Under the pieces are notes generated by a model. It worked only from the letters and a program-made list of their open reading frames with translations, was not told the origin of the DNA and searched no databases. The translations under genes and the position numbers were made by a program. From Methanobacteriota archaeon (GTDB lineage: Archaea; Thermoplasmatota; Poseidoniia; Poseidoniales; Thalassarchaeaceae), in contig PANM01000007.1 of assembly GCA_002708385.1 (NCBI GenBank), positions 10,591 to 43,236 on the forward strand: a stretch of DNA of 32,646 nucleotides, in the 5' to 3' direction. Every line of letters starts with the position of its first letter. The stretch's first letter is position 1. Positions 23,146-30,919 of the stretch are shown piece by piece.

Positions 23146-23907
23146 ATGACAATCGCAGTTCTTCTAAAGCAAGTTCCGGACACAACTGCAAAGATCACAG
23201 TTAGTAATGGCCGAGTAGACGAGAATGCAGTTTCAAAATGGTCCTTCAGCCCCTATGACGAGTATGCCCTAGAAGCCGCTCTACAACTGAAAGAATCAAT
23301 GGGTGGGGAATTGGTAGCAATTACTGCGGGCCCCGCTCGTTGTGAAAAGTTACTTCGAGATGCTGCTGCAGTTGGCGCAGACAATTTAGTACACATATCT
23401 GCAGAAAATATCAACGATTTTGATTCTACCCAGATGCAGAAGCTATTAGCCGCAGCTGTTGAAAAATCGGGTTCATCGGTAGTATTCTGTGGAAAGCAAG
23501 CCGCAGATACAAATTCAGGTTCGACTGGACCAGGAGTTGCAGAACTAATTGGAGCATCCTGTATCACAATGGTTTCAGAAGTGATTTCTGACTCTGGTGG
23601 CTACCTAGCTACGCGCCCTAGTTCTTCTGGACACGAGAAGGTCGCAGTATCTGCACCTTGCGTTTTTGCTTTCGATAAAGGCGTAGTAGAAATGCGGCGG
23701 CCGAATGTCAGAGGAATTATGATGGCGAAGAAAAAGCCAATCGAAACCTGGTCTATAGAAGAACTAGGATTAGACCTAGGAACATCAGGAATTAGTATTG
23801 ATTCACATTCACCACCTGCGGAAAAACCCCCAGGTCAGAAATTTGAAGGTGCTGATTCTGTATCTACTGTAGTTGGCAAACTTCGAGATGAGGCAAACGT
23901 AATTTGA
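23146..23907 (+). CDS. etfB: Electron transfer flavoprotein beta subunit
   Basis: EtfB binds AMP and, with EtfA, carries electrons from acyl-CoA dehydrogenases to the respiratory chain. The 253 residues start MTIAVLLKQVPDTTAKITV, the usual 'KqVPDt' opening. Then come ISKWSFSPYDEYALEAAL-like (here VSKWSFSPYDEYALEAALQL), GADNLVHIS, and VVFCGKQAADTNSGSTGP, which is the adenine-nucleotide-site region. VEMRRPNVRGIMMAKKKPIE near the C terminus is the recognition-loop region that contacts partner dehydrogenases. ATG 23146 has AAGAGG upstream; the in-frame TTG 23119 is less likely. It sits between gcdH (80-base gap) and etfA (nine-base gap). Confidence 0.95.
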   Translation: MTIAVLLKQVPDTTAKITVSNGRVDENAVSKWSFSPYDEYALEAALQLKESMGGELVAITAGPARCEKLLRDAAAVGADNLVHISAENINDFDSTQMQKLLAAAVEKSGSSVVFCGKQAADTNSGSTGPGVAELIGASCITMVSEVISDSGGYLATRPSSSGHEKVAVSAPCVFAFDKGVVEMRRPNVRGIMMAKKKPIETWSIEELGLDLGTSGISIDSHSPPAEKPPGQKFEGADSVSTVVGKLRDEANVI

Positions 23908-23916
23908 GGAGGTAAA

Positions 23917-24834
23917 ATGATGCAGTGTACAGTTATCGCAGAAACAGTTGGTGATTCTCTTCACCCAATAACATCACAATTAATCGGTGCCGCAAGTTCT
24001 CTTGGAGCATCTCCAATCGTGGTTGTCCCTGGTGGAATTGGATCAGAAGAAGCCGCTTCCATTGATGGGGTTTCTAAGGTAGTATCAGTGGTCGGAGATT
24101 GCTTCTCAACCTTTGATGGGGGAGCTTGGGCAACGGCATTATCTCCCCAATGCAATGGTGTAATCATTACTGGAGCCACCTCTAATGGACGTGAAGTTGC
24201 AGCAAGGATTGCGGCCAAGCGAGGAGTTCCAATTATCCAAGACGTGACTGGACTTTCAGATGGAATCACTATCACTCGTCCTATCTATTCAGGTAAGGCT
24301 GTTGAAACAACTACAGTATCTGGAGATTGTGTAATTACACTAAGAGCAAATGCATTTGATTCCGCTGGTTCTGGTGGCAGCGCTGCAGTAAACGTGGTCG
24401 ACCAAAGTGTTGATGTTTCGATAGCGGTTAAAGAAGCAATAAACAAAGCAACTGAAAGGTTGGACGTTTCAGAAGCGGACATTATTATTTCGGGCGGGAG
24501 AGGTATAGGACAAAAGGAAAACTTCTCTCATCTAGAGGAAGTTGCAGACATTATTGGAGCAGCGGTTGGGGCCAGTAGAGCTGTAGTCGATGAGTGGGGC
24601 ATGCCTCACAGTATGCAAGTAGGACAAACGGGGAAGACTGTAACTCCTTCCCTCTACATTGCAGTCGGTATTTCAGGTGCAATTCAACACCTTGCTGGAA
24701 TGCGCTCATCGAAATACATTGTAGCAATTAATAAGGATCCAGAAGCACCAATTTTTGGTGTTGCTGATTATGGAATTGTAGCAACTTGGGAAGATGCAGT
24801 ACCTGCCCTAAAGGCTGCTCTATCCTCCCTTTGA
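23917..24834 (+). CDS. etfA: Electron transfer flavoprotein alpha subunit
   Basis: EtfA holds the FAD of the ETF heterodimer. The 305 residues have a variable N-terminal domain and the conserved FAD domain. That includes IIISGGRGIGQKENFSHLEE, GAAVGASRAVVDEWGMPHS, QVGQTGKTVTPSLYIAVGI, SGAIQHLAGMRSSKYIVAIN and KDPEAPIFGVADYGIV. The arginine of ASRAVVD and the QTGKTV and SGAIQH turns are the classic FAD contacts. The pattern is that of the ordinary oxidative-pathway ETF rather than obviously a bifurcating one, though that needs structural comparison. A strong Shine-Dalgarno GAGGAGGT (23906-23913) precedes the ATG. The stop is five bases from the convergent propeller-PKD gene. Confidence 0.96.
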   Translation: MMQCTVIAETVGDSLHPITSQLIGAASSLGASPIVVVPGGIGSEEAASIDGVSKVVSVVGDCFSTFDGGAWATALSPQCNGVIITGATSNGREVAARIAAKRGVPIIQDVTGLSDGITITRPIYSGKAVETTTVSGDCVITLRANAFDSAGSGGSAAVNVVDQSVDVSIAVKEAINKATERLDVSEADIIISGGRGIGQKENFSHLEEVADIIGAAVGASRAVVDEWGMPHSMQVGQTGKTVTPSLYIAVGISGAIQHLAGMRSSKYIVAINKDPEAPIFGVADYGIVATWEDAVPALKAALSSL

Positions 24835-24839
24835 TTGTA

Positions 24840-26348
24840 TCATTGAATTCTCATAGTCACAATTGCTTTTGATGCTGCTCCGTTGTTATCGATTACGGTC
24901 AACTCAAATGAGTGAGTTCCCGCTCTTAGGCGAACTCTTACCTGAGCGGAATCCCCAATTACCTTGCCATTGGAATTTTGCCATGAATAATGTTCAATGC
25001 TACCGTCTGGGTCATAGGATCTGGATCCATCTAGAAGAATTATTGCTGTACCATCATCCTCAGCAGAAATCGTTTTGTCATCCCCAGCATCAGCTATTGG
25101 TGGCAGATTAATCGCTTTGGCGGATTCTGCCAAATCTTGCAATAAATCAGTCTTTGAGACTATTTTATTGTCAGAAATCAATTCAAGATCTTCTTCTAAA
25201 TCATTCATTAATCCCTCGGTTTCTACAGAAACACTTGGTGGTGCCTCAGCTTCGGCTACCTCCGCTTCGGTTAAACCACCAGTAAATTTCTGAGATTTGG
25301 AGGGATTGAAATCATAATCAAAAGTTTCAGATTCATATCTAATCGGCTGAGCATCGGGATCTATTAGAACCACAGAAGCCGGCTTTTCACCGGATGGAGA
25401 ACTGCCAATAACTGCAATAGTTTCAGAATTAATTGCAAATATATTGGAGACTAAACCTTCATGCTCATGAGTCCAAATGACTTCACCTTTTGATGAAACC
25501 CTCATACTATTGAACCACGTTCCCACAATAACATCTTCCCCCCACTGAATAATTGACGAAATTGGATGCTCGAGTATTGCTAGTTCCTCTACTTCCTCGC
25601 CGATTGTAAATCTCAATAATGAACCATTATTACAACCAACAATCGCCCCATTTTTAGTTGGTAGTATACTACTAGAAATTGCTGGCAATTCACTGATATG
25701 AAGAAGTCCTCGAACACTGTGCCAGCACTCTAATCGATTTTCGGGGCGATCGTCGAGAGTAAAACCCAACGAATCACGACAAGCAAGAAGAACGCCATCT
25801 TGTCTGAAACATATCTGGGATATTGTCTCTATATCAGATTCGTCGGCTGACGAATTTTGCAGTAAATCATTAGATGGTGTAGAGATAATCAGTGTACCGT
25901 CGGTTTTTGCAATAGCGAATAAATCACCATCTTTACTAGCGGCTAATTGATTTACATCTTCATGAAATTGTGAATAAATTTGCTTGCCTTCAGAATCAAT
26001 TACAACAACTTCTCCTTTGGAGTCAGAAAAAAATCCATACACTCCAGAGAATACAAAATTATCAATTCCCGAGGTTACGTTGAGTTTCCAGGTTGGAATT
26101 TTATCGAAACGCTGGACAAGACCCATGTTTGAGGCTGCAATTACACTCTCCCCATAAGGAAAAATAGATACAATTTCAGAACTTAAATCACTTTTACTGA
26201 CAAGATTATCCAACTCATAAATTAGCAACTTCCCTGAACTTGTGCCGAGAGCAAAGCTGGATTCGTGGATAGAACATGAGGCGGTGACATCCTCATGCAT
26301 CTCTATCTTAGCAAAGGCCTCAATCATCGGTAAACGGTCGTCCTTCAC
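24840..26348 (-). CDS. Beta-propeller protein with C-terminal PKD domain
   Basis: About 340 N-terminal residues form WD40-like or quinoprotein-like blades, for example SFALGTSSGKLLIYELDN, DGDLFAIAKTDGTLIIS and KNGAIVGCNNGSLLRFT. An acidic low-complexity linker (about 350-405) follows. The C terminus is a PKD/Ig-like domain with PIADAGDDKTISAEDDG and LLDGSRSYDPDGSIEHYSW. It ends in a HSFELTVIDNNGAASK strand. PKD domains are usually extracellular, yet no signal peptide or TM helix is visible. GTG 26348 was used, with AAGG just upstream; ATG 26327 is an alternative. It lies 60 bases downstream of purF on the same strand. The function is unknown. Confidence 0.82.
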   Translation of the reverse strand: MKDDRLPMIEAFAKIEMHEDVTASCSIHESSFALGTSSGKLLIYELDNLVSKSDLSSEIVSIFPYGESVIAASNMGLVQRFDKIPTWKLNVTSGIDNFVFSGVYGFFSDSKGEVVVIDSEGKQIYSQFHEDVNQLAASKDGDLFAIAKTDGTLIISTPSNDLLQNSSADESDIETISQICFRQDGVLLACRDSLGFTLDDRPENRLECWHSVRGLLHISELPAISSSILPTKNGAIVGCNNGSLLRFTIGEEVEELAILEHPISSIIQWGEDVIVGTWFNSMRVSSKGEVIWTHEHEGLVSNIFAINSETIAVIGSSPSGEKPASVVLIDPDAQPIRYESETFDYDFNPSKSQKFTGGLTEAEVAEAEAPPSVSVETEGLMNDLEEDLELISDNKIVSKTDLLQDLAESAKAINLPPIADAGDDKTISAEDDGTAIILLDGSRSYDPDGSIEHYSWQNSNGKVIGDSAQVRVRLRAGTHSFELTVIDNNGAASKAIVTMRIQ

Positions 26349-26408
26349 GACCTTGACTACGAGTTGGTAGTTTTCACACTGTCGAATATTTGTTAGGAAT
26401 ATGTGTAA

Positions 26409-27899
26409 TCATGCTTTAGCAGAATCCTTTCTTTTTGCTTCAAGTGACTCCAAGTAATCCTGATCGATACTACCTGCAACATATCTTCCATCAAAACAGG
26501 AGCAATCGAAGTTTGCGATACGACTATCTCCTGCTCCCAAACATGACTCGACTAAATCATCAAGATTTTGATACATTAACCAATCTGCACCGATAGCTTG
26601 CCCTACTTCTTCAGTGGTGCGATTATGAGCCACATATTCATGCTTGGCAGGCATATCGATACCATACACATTAGGATGTACAACAGCAGGTGCTGCTGAG
26701 GCAAAGTAGACTTTCTTGGCACCAGCTTCCCTAGCCATCTCTACTATTCTTCTAGAGGTGTTTCCTCTGACTATGCTGTCGTCTACAATTAGGACATTTC
26801 TACCTTCAAATTCATGCCTAATTGTGTTCAATTTCTTCCGTACTGAATCTTTTCTAATTGCCTGACCCGGCATAATAAATGTCCTACCAATATACCGATT
26901 CTTGACAAAACCCTCGCGATAGGCAACACCCAGTTCTCTAGCTAGTTCCAGTGCTGCAATTCTACCGCTATCTGGAACTGGAATTACACAATCAATAGCA
27001 TGTTCTGGATATTCATTTGATATTCTATCTGCCAATTTAGCACCCATCGCTAACCTAGCACCATGAACTGAAACTCCATCGATTCGGGAATCTGGTCTTG
27101 CAAAGTAAACATACTCAAAGATACATGGATTATGGCTTACATTATTAGAGCATATTTGTGAACTTCTGCTCCCATCCATTCTGACAACTACTGCTTCCCC
27201 TGGGGCCACGTCTCTTTCTGTTTCGAAACCTAGTGCTTTCATTGCAACTGATTCTGAAGCGACCACGGTTTCGGTAAATCCATCAATATCACAACTACCT
27301 ATACAAAGTGGCCTGATTCCATGAGGGTCTCGGAAAGCAACCATACCCCAGCCTGTAATCATGGCGACAACGGAATACGACCCTTCGACCGTTTGATTAA
27401 TCGCGGTAACCGCCTTGAATACATCCTCTTCGCTAAGTGCATCCAAACCTCCTCTACGCCCATTGATAGAACGTTGAATTTCTGCGGCAAACAAATTGAG
27501 AAGAGCCTCCGAATCTGAACTTGTATTGATTCTGCGATGATCTCTTTCTAGTAACCTATCTATGATTTCATTTTGATTAGTCAAATTTCCGTTGTGAGCT
27601 AAACTAACTCCGAATGGCGAGTTGGTGTAGAATGGTTGAGCTTCGGCTGCAGATGAAGAACCTGCGGTTGGATATCTAACATGCCCCAAACCCATGGAAC
27701 CCTCTAATGCTTTGATGTGTCGGAGTCTGAAGACATCTCGGACTAGACCATTGGCTCTTCTGTGGGAAATATTGCTGGAATCGCTGATAACTATACCTGC
27801 AGCATCTTGTCCGCGATGCTGCAACACCAATAATCCATCATAGAGGGTTTTTCCAACTTGAGTGTCGGGATGCCCGACGAGACCAATGATGCCACACAT
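26409..27899 (-). CDS. purF: Amidophosphoribosyltransferase PurF, enterobacterial-like
   Basis: PurF makes phosphoribosylamine from PRPP and glutamine, the first committed purine step. The protein begins MCGIIGLVGHP, so Cys2 becomes the N-terminal nucleophile with no propeptide to cut. The glutaminase domain has LQHRGQDAAGI, GHVRYPTAGSSSAAEAQP and AHNGNLTNQNE. The PRTase loop is VLIVDDSIVRGNTS. PNVYGIDMP stands where Fe-S-type PurF has a Cys, and the C terminus has FDCSCFDGRYVAG. These match E. coli PurF, which lacks the cluster, rather than the Bacillus type. At 496 residues it is near the E. coli length. It follows the eL37 gene by 56 bases, a linkage also seen in other archaea. Confidence 0.97.
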   Translation of the reverse strand: MCGIIGLVGHPDTQVGKTLYDGLLVLQHRGQDAAGIVISDSSNISHRRANGLVRDVFRLRHIKALEGSMGLGHVRYPTAGSSSAAEAQPFYTNSPFGVSLAHNGNLTNQNEIIDRLLERDHRRINTSSDSEALLNLFAAEIQRSINGRRGGLDALSEEDVFKAVTAINQTVEGSYSVVAMITGWGMVAFRDPHGIRPLCIGSCDIDGFTETVVASESVAMKALGFETERDVAPGEAVVVRMDGSRSSQICSNNVSHNPCIFEYVYFARPDSRIDGVSVHGARLAMGAKLADRISNEYPEHAIDCVIPVPDSGRIAALELARELGVAYREGFVKNRYIGRTFIMPGQAIRKDSVRKKLNTIRHEFEGRNVLIVDDSIVRGNTSRRIVEMAREAGAKKVYFASAAPAVVHPNVYGIDMPAKHEYVAHNRTTEEVGQAIGADWLMYQNLDDLVESCLGAGDSRIANFDCSCFDGRYVAGSIDQDYLESLEAKRKDSAKA

Positions 27900-27955
27900 C
27901 GGGAATCGTCCTTTCCTGATTCAGTAAGGACTTAGCCATTTCCGGAGTGAAGTCT

Positions 27956-28144
27956 TCACTTCTTGTGGGCGCCCATGCTTCGATTTCTCTTGCTCCAACG
28001 GAATTTGCGAAGGCGTGATGTCTCCCCATATCCACAAGACGAGCAAACTCGCTTTTGCTTGTGATATGAGTGTCTACCACAGCGGCGGCATCGAATATGC
28101 GTGGATTTCTGCTTCTTGCCCATGCTTGGAGTTCCCTTGGACAT
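27956..28144 (-). CDS. rpl37e: Large-subunit ribosomal protein eL37
   Basis: The 62 residues start [19 protein letters not shown] and have the zinc ribbon CRRC (19-22) and CSSC (34-37). The basic [19 protein letters not shown] tail follows, matching archaeal eL37. It binds 23S rRNA. ATG 28144 was chosen because AAAGGTGGT lies just upstream and [10 protein letters not shown] is the family N terminus; the longer frame to 28177 adds unconserved residues. It is upstream of purF on the same strand. In many archaea an LSm gene precedes eL37; here the preceding 105 bases hold no LSm, only a 42-codon overlapping frame (28074-28202). Confidence 0.95.
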   Translation of the reverse strand: MSKGTPSMGKKQKSTHIRCRRCGRHSYHKQKRVCSSCGYGETSRLRKFRWSKRNRSMGAHKK

Positions 28145-28249
28145 GATAACCACCTTTTGAGACAACGCGGCGACCAACGGACTTGTTATGAGCGTTACCC
28201 ATAGGAAAGTAACAAACTTTGAGACAAAATAGGTTAAAATTCGAACCAG

Positions 28250-28621
28250 TTAATTCTCAGTCATTTCAATAAGTGGGTCAGGGGATGGTGTTCTTTTTGT
28301 CAGTGAAAACATCATTATTGTAGTCAAAGAGAGAATTATCGGCAACCACAAAAGAATCATCCCAGCACCCAAAGAGGTCAGTAAAAAGACTACTTCTAGC
28401 ATTTCTCCTATCGAAGTACTACCATCTGCTTCCATTGTAAGAAGAGTTACCGGGATTGTGCAAATTAGTATTGAACAAACAAGTGGGATAATGGGTCTGT
28501 GATAAGGATTCCACGTGACAATTAAATGCACTGAAAAACAGAATGATATGAAAAATAATCCAATGAAAATCATCGCTCCAAATGAGCTGATGCCATCAGA
28601 CAATAAATCGAATGTTGACAT
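28250..28621 (-). CDS. Membrane protein of unknown function (three TM helices)
   Basis: The 123-residue protein has hydrophobic segments at about 14-36 (FGAMIFIGLFFISFCFSVHLIV), 44-61 (IIPLVCSILICTIPVTLL) and 78-108 (VVFLLTSLGAGMILLWLPIILS). It ends in a short polar tail, RTPSPDPLIEMTEN. I recognise no family. Its ATG at 28621 directly abuts the stop of the upstream membrane protein gene (28622-28624), so the two are almost surely translated from one message and may form a complex. The stop lies about 105 bases before the eL37 gene. Confidence 0.7.
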   Translation of the reverse strand: MSTFDLLSDGISSFGAMIFIGLFFISFCFSVHLIVTWNPYHRPIIPLVCSILICTIPVTLLTMEADGSTSIGEMLEVVFLLTSLGAGMILLWLPIILSLTTIMMFSLTKRTPSPDPLIEMTEN

Positions 28622-29221
28622 CTAGATTCGTCCTCCCAAGTTTCTTCTAATCATTTCAGTTACCAAACGCCGTTCTTTCTCATCTAGAGGAGCTGTTGGC
28701 GGGTCTTTGGGAGTTAGTTTCTCGGTAAACCGAACAATCCTGAAGAATAGATATAGAGATGCTAAAACACCCAGTACAAATGCCACCATCCAAAAGATCA
28801 CGTCTATTCGGGTATATGCCTCAAGGAACCATGGGCTTTGAGATATCGTCCACCATGAAAAACCCAATACAATCCACCCAGATGCCAATAAGGTAGGATT
28901 TCTTTCGGAGTAAATGCTTGAACCTTTAATTATTGCAAAACAAGCAAATATTGAGGAAAATAAGGAAATTATTGACCATTTTACAACATTAAGATATGAC
29001 TCTCTGCCATCATCGTTACAAAAAGATACCAACTCACATCTATGATAATCATTCTCGAAATAAAGTGGTTGCTCTGGCAAGAAAATTAATCCAGAAATCC
29101 CTATCAATGCGATTGGTCCTGCAAAACGACTTCGCTTGAATGCAGGACCCATCCTCCACATTGAGAAGGCTGCAATTAGCAGAGTGAAACTAAGAAGAGC
29201 CTGATTCACCCAGAAGACCAT
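28622..29221 (-). CDS. Membrane protein of unknown function (about five TM helices)
   Basis: The 199 residues contain hydrophobic segments near 5-22, 34-50, 78-97, 110-127 and 136-160. Between the first two pairs lies a loop with two cysteines, CELVSFCNDDG, probably outside the cell and perhaps disulfide-bonded. The C-terminal cytoplasmic tail is charged, with PPTAPLDEKERRLVTEMIRR. No catalytic motif is visible and I do not recognise a family. It is divergent from the eL42 gene cluster and abuts the downstream three-TM gene without a gap. Confidence 0.7.
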   Translation of the reverse strand: MVFWVNQALLSFTLLIAAFSMWRMGPAFKRSRFAGPIALIGISGLIFLPEQPLYFENDYHRCELVSFCNDDGRESYLNVVKWSIISLFSSIFACFAIIKGSSIYSERNPTLLASGWIVLGFSWWTISQSPWFLEAYTRIDVIFWMVAFVLGVLASLYLFFRIVRFTEKLTPKDPPTAPLDEKERRLVTEMIRRNLGGRI

Positions 29222-29287
29222 GCTTGATGCAAGATGGCTAGATTCTTTGAATTGACTGCTCTAAGACTAGCGTAAAATAGAATACAT

Positions 29288-29302
29288 CCCCCTAAAGGGG
29301 GG
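29288..29302. repeat. GC hairpin CCCCC-TAAA-GGGGG in the divergent intergenic region
   Basis: Five C (29288-29292), a TAAA loop and six G (29297-29302) give a perfect five-base stem. It lies 66 bases before the membrane gene start (29221) and 74 bases before the eL42 ATG (29377). It could sit in the 5' leader of either transcript or act as a protein site. The AT-rich stretch CGTAAAATAG just upstream (29271-29280) is a possible TATA region for the eL42 operon. Confidence 0.45.
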
Positions 29303-29376
29303 CTCCATCTCTCTCGACACAATCAAATATGGAACATAGGTGGGCGCGACGTCGTAAGACGCAGAGGTGCACTGGA

Positions 29377-29658
29377 ATGGTAAAGATGCCACGTAAAGTA
29401 ATGCGATACAGCCCCTCGGCTGGAAAGCATACAGAGCACACTGTTGAGAGAGTCAAAAAGCGACGCGCTTCTGAATTAAAATGGGGTCAGAGAAGGTTCC
29501 GTAAGGTGACTTCCGGATACAGAGGATTCCCTCGACCAAAACCCTCAGGTGACAAGCCGACCAAGCGAGTAAACCTACTATATCGTTGCTCGGAGACTGG
29601 CAAGGCTCACCAGCCAGCAGCACAGCGTGCAAAGAAATTCGAACTTGTGGAGAGATGA
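29377..29658 (+). CDS. rpl44e: Large-subunit ribosomal protein eL42 (L44e), zinc cysteines mostly lost
   Basis: The 93 residues carry the eL42 core: ASELKWGQRRFRKVTSGYRG, FPRPKPSGDKPTKRV and GKAHQPAAQRAKKFELVE. This protein lies near the ribosomal E site. Archaeal eL42 normally begins with a C-P-x-C pair and has a second CxxC. Here the first pair reads YSPSAGKHTEH (Ser12, Ala15) and the second YRCSETGKAHQ (Cys71, Thr74). Only one of four zinc ligands remains, so no zinc can be held. ATG 29377 has GAGGTG upstream; ATG 29386 is possible, and the longer frame from 29329 is unlikely. It is the first gene of the eL42-eS27-aIF2-alpha-Nop10-PAC2 string. Confidence 0.95.
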   Translation: MVKMPRKVMRYSPSAGKHTEHTVERVKKRRASELKWGQRRFRKVTSGYRGFPRPKPSGDKPTKRVNLLYRCSETGKAHQPAAQRAKKFELVER

Positions 29659-29662
29659 TTTC

Positions 29663-29836
29663 ATGGGAGATGCAAAGTTTCTACGAGTAACCTGCCGAGA
29701 CTGCGGTCATGAGGCTATTATTTTCGAAAGGGCGTCAACCCAGATTCCCTGCTCGGTATGTGGAGCCACACTGGCTCGCCCAGCAGGTGGTAAAGCAGAG
29801 CTTGTTGGAAGCACAATAACAGACGTCCTAGAGTGA
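29663..29836 (+). CDS. rps27e: Small-subunit ribosomal protein eS27
   Basis: The 57-residue protein has a complete zinc ribbon, CRDC (11-14) and CSVC (30-33), in the family context FLRVTCRDCGHEAIIFERAS. ATLARPAGGKAEL follows. It binds 16S rRNA. The start ATG 29663 lies four bases after the eL42 stop, with GGAGAG inside the end of eL42 as a likely ribosome binding site. The strict pairing eL42-eS27-aIF2-alpha is a conserved archaeal arrangement. Unlike eL42 next door, all its zinc cysteines are kept. Confidence 0.96.
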   Translation: MGDAKFLRVTCRDCGHEAIIFERASTQIPCSVCGATLARPAGGKAELVGSTITDVLE

Positions 29837-29852
29837 AGGGGACTGTCTGTGG

Positions 29853-30641
29853 ATGAGTGATGCTGACGATTTTTGGCCTGAAGAAGGCGAATTATTGGTT
29901 TGCACAGTCAGCAATGTAAGAGAAAACGGTGCTTACCTACGTCTAGACGGCTATGGGTCAAGAGAAGGTTTCGTTTTCGTAGGTGAGGTGGCTTCTGGCT
30001 GGGTCAAAAATATCCGTAATCACATACGAGTTGGTCAGAGAGTTGTTGCTAAAGTAATCAAAGTAAAGAAAAATCGTGAACGCGTTGACCTTTCAATAAA
30101 GAGTGTTTCAGAAGAACGCCGTAGAGACACTTTGCAATCCTGGAAAAATGAACAGCGAGCCAACCAAATTATGTCTGTCGTTGCAGAAAGAACAGGGTGG
30201 GATGAAGCAAAGACTTCCGATATTTCAGATGAAATGACGGAAATTTTTGGTACACTTTATGGCGCTTTAGAAGAATGTGCTATTTCTGAGACCGCGTTAT
30301 CCGACAACGGATTCTCAGGAGATTGGATGGCAACCGTCGTGGAATTGGCCATCGAGAACATTATCCCACCTTTCGTTGAGATTAGAGGGATATTCAATAT
30401 TGAAGTATGGGGGCCGGAAGGAGTTCATGCCATAAAGAGCGCATTAATCTCCGCTGAGAAAGTTTCTGAGGGAGAAGAAGAAGTCAGTTTAACCTGTCAT
30501 TATGACGGTGCTCCTGAATACAGAGTTGACATTCGCGCGCCAGATTACGACACTGCCGAGAGAATGTGGGAAGAAGCTCAGAAAGCCGCAGTGGAATCTC
30601 TTGCTTCGGTTGACGGCTCAATCGATATAGAACGCATGTAA
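29853..30641 (+). CDS. eif2a: Translation initiation factor 2 alpha subunit (aIF2-alpha)
   Basis: aIF2-alpha is part of the trimeric factor that brings initiator Met-tRNA to the small subunit. The 262 residues begin with an S1 domain, WPEEGELLVCTVSNVRENGA, then GFVFVGEVASGWVKNIRNHI and VIKVKKNRERVDLSIKSVS. A helical middle domain (about 90-170) follows. The C-terminal alpha-beta domain binds the gamma subunit (PPFVEIRGIFNIEVWGPEGV). The loop holding Ser51 in the eukaryotic protein reads EVASGWVKNI, without a matching phosphorylation site context. It starts 16 bases after eS27. Confidence 0.96.
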   Translation: MSDADDFWPEEGELLVCTVSNVRENGAYLRLDGYGSREGFVFVGEVASGWVKNIRNHIRVGQRVVAKVIKVKKNRERVDLSIKSVSEERRRDTLQSWKNEQRANQIMSVVAERTGWDEAKTSDISDEMTEIFGTLYGALEECAISETALSDNGFSGDWMATVVELAIENIIPPFVEIRGIFNIEVWGPEGVHAIKSALISAEKVSEGEEEVSLTCHYDGAPEYRVDIRAPDYDTAERMWEEAQKAAVESLASVDGSIDIERM

Positions 30642-30706
30642 AGTCGCCCTTTGTATGCTACAACTTCAAAGACCTCTGAAAGTGGCTATGCCCCTGAGGA
30701 TTAGGG

Positions 30707-30919
30707 ATGGCTCGGACGAGATTGCAACGGTGCACTGTGTGTGGAGAATACGGACTTACTGAAGAATGCAAGAAATGTGGCGGAAAGATGGCTTCTGCCG
30801 CACCCCTGAAATTCTCTCCTCAAGATGCCCAAGGGGCACGTAGGAGACAGCGTCAGGACGCTGGAAGCGACAAATGGATCGAATCATTACCAACCCCGAG
30901 GAAGGAGGAAGATGAATGA
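30707..30919 (+). CDS. nop10: H/ACA RNA-protein complex protein Nop10
   Basis: Nop10 binds Cbf5 in H/ACA particles that guide pseudouridylation and rRNA processing. The 70 residues have the archaeal zinc ribbon RCTVCGEYGLTEECKKCGG (Cys 9, 12, 21 and 24). The Cbf5-binding segment APLKFSPQDAQGARRRQ follows, with a charged tail longer than usual. Its stop overlaps the next ATG by four bases (ATGA, 30916-30919), so it is translationally coupled to the PAC2 gene, as in other archaea. The tail ends RKEEDE. Confidence 0.95.
   Translation: MARTRLQRCTVCGEYGLTEECKKCGGKMASAAPLKFSPQDAQGARRRQRQDAGSDKWIESLPTPRKEEDE

Noticed and set aside
27838-28080. 80-codon frame on the reverse strand between purF and eL37
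   Set aside because: It overlaps both eL37 and the purF start in another frame and has no recognisable domain; a shadow frame.
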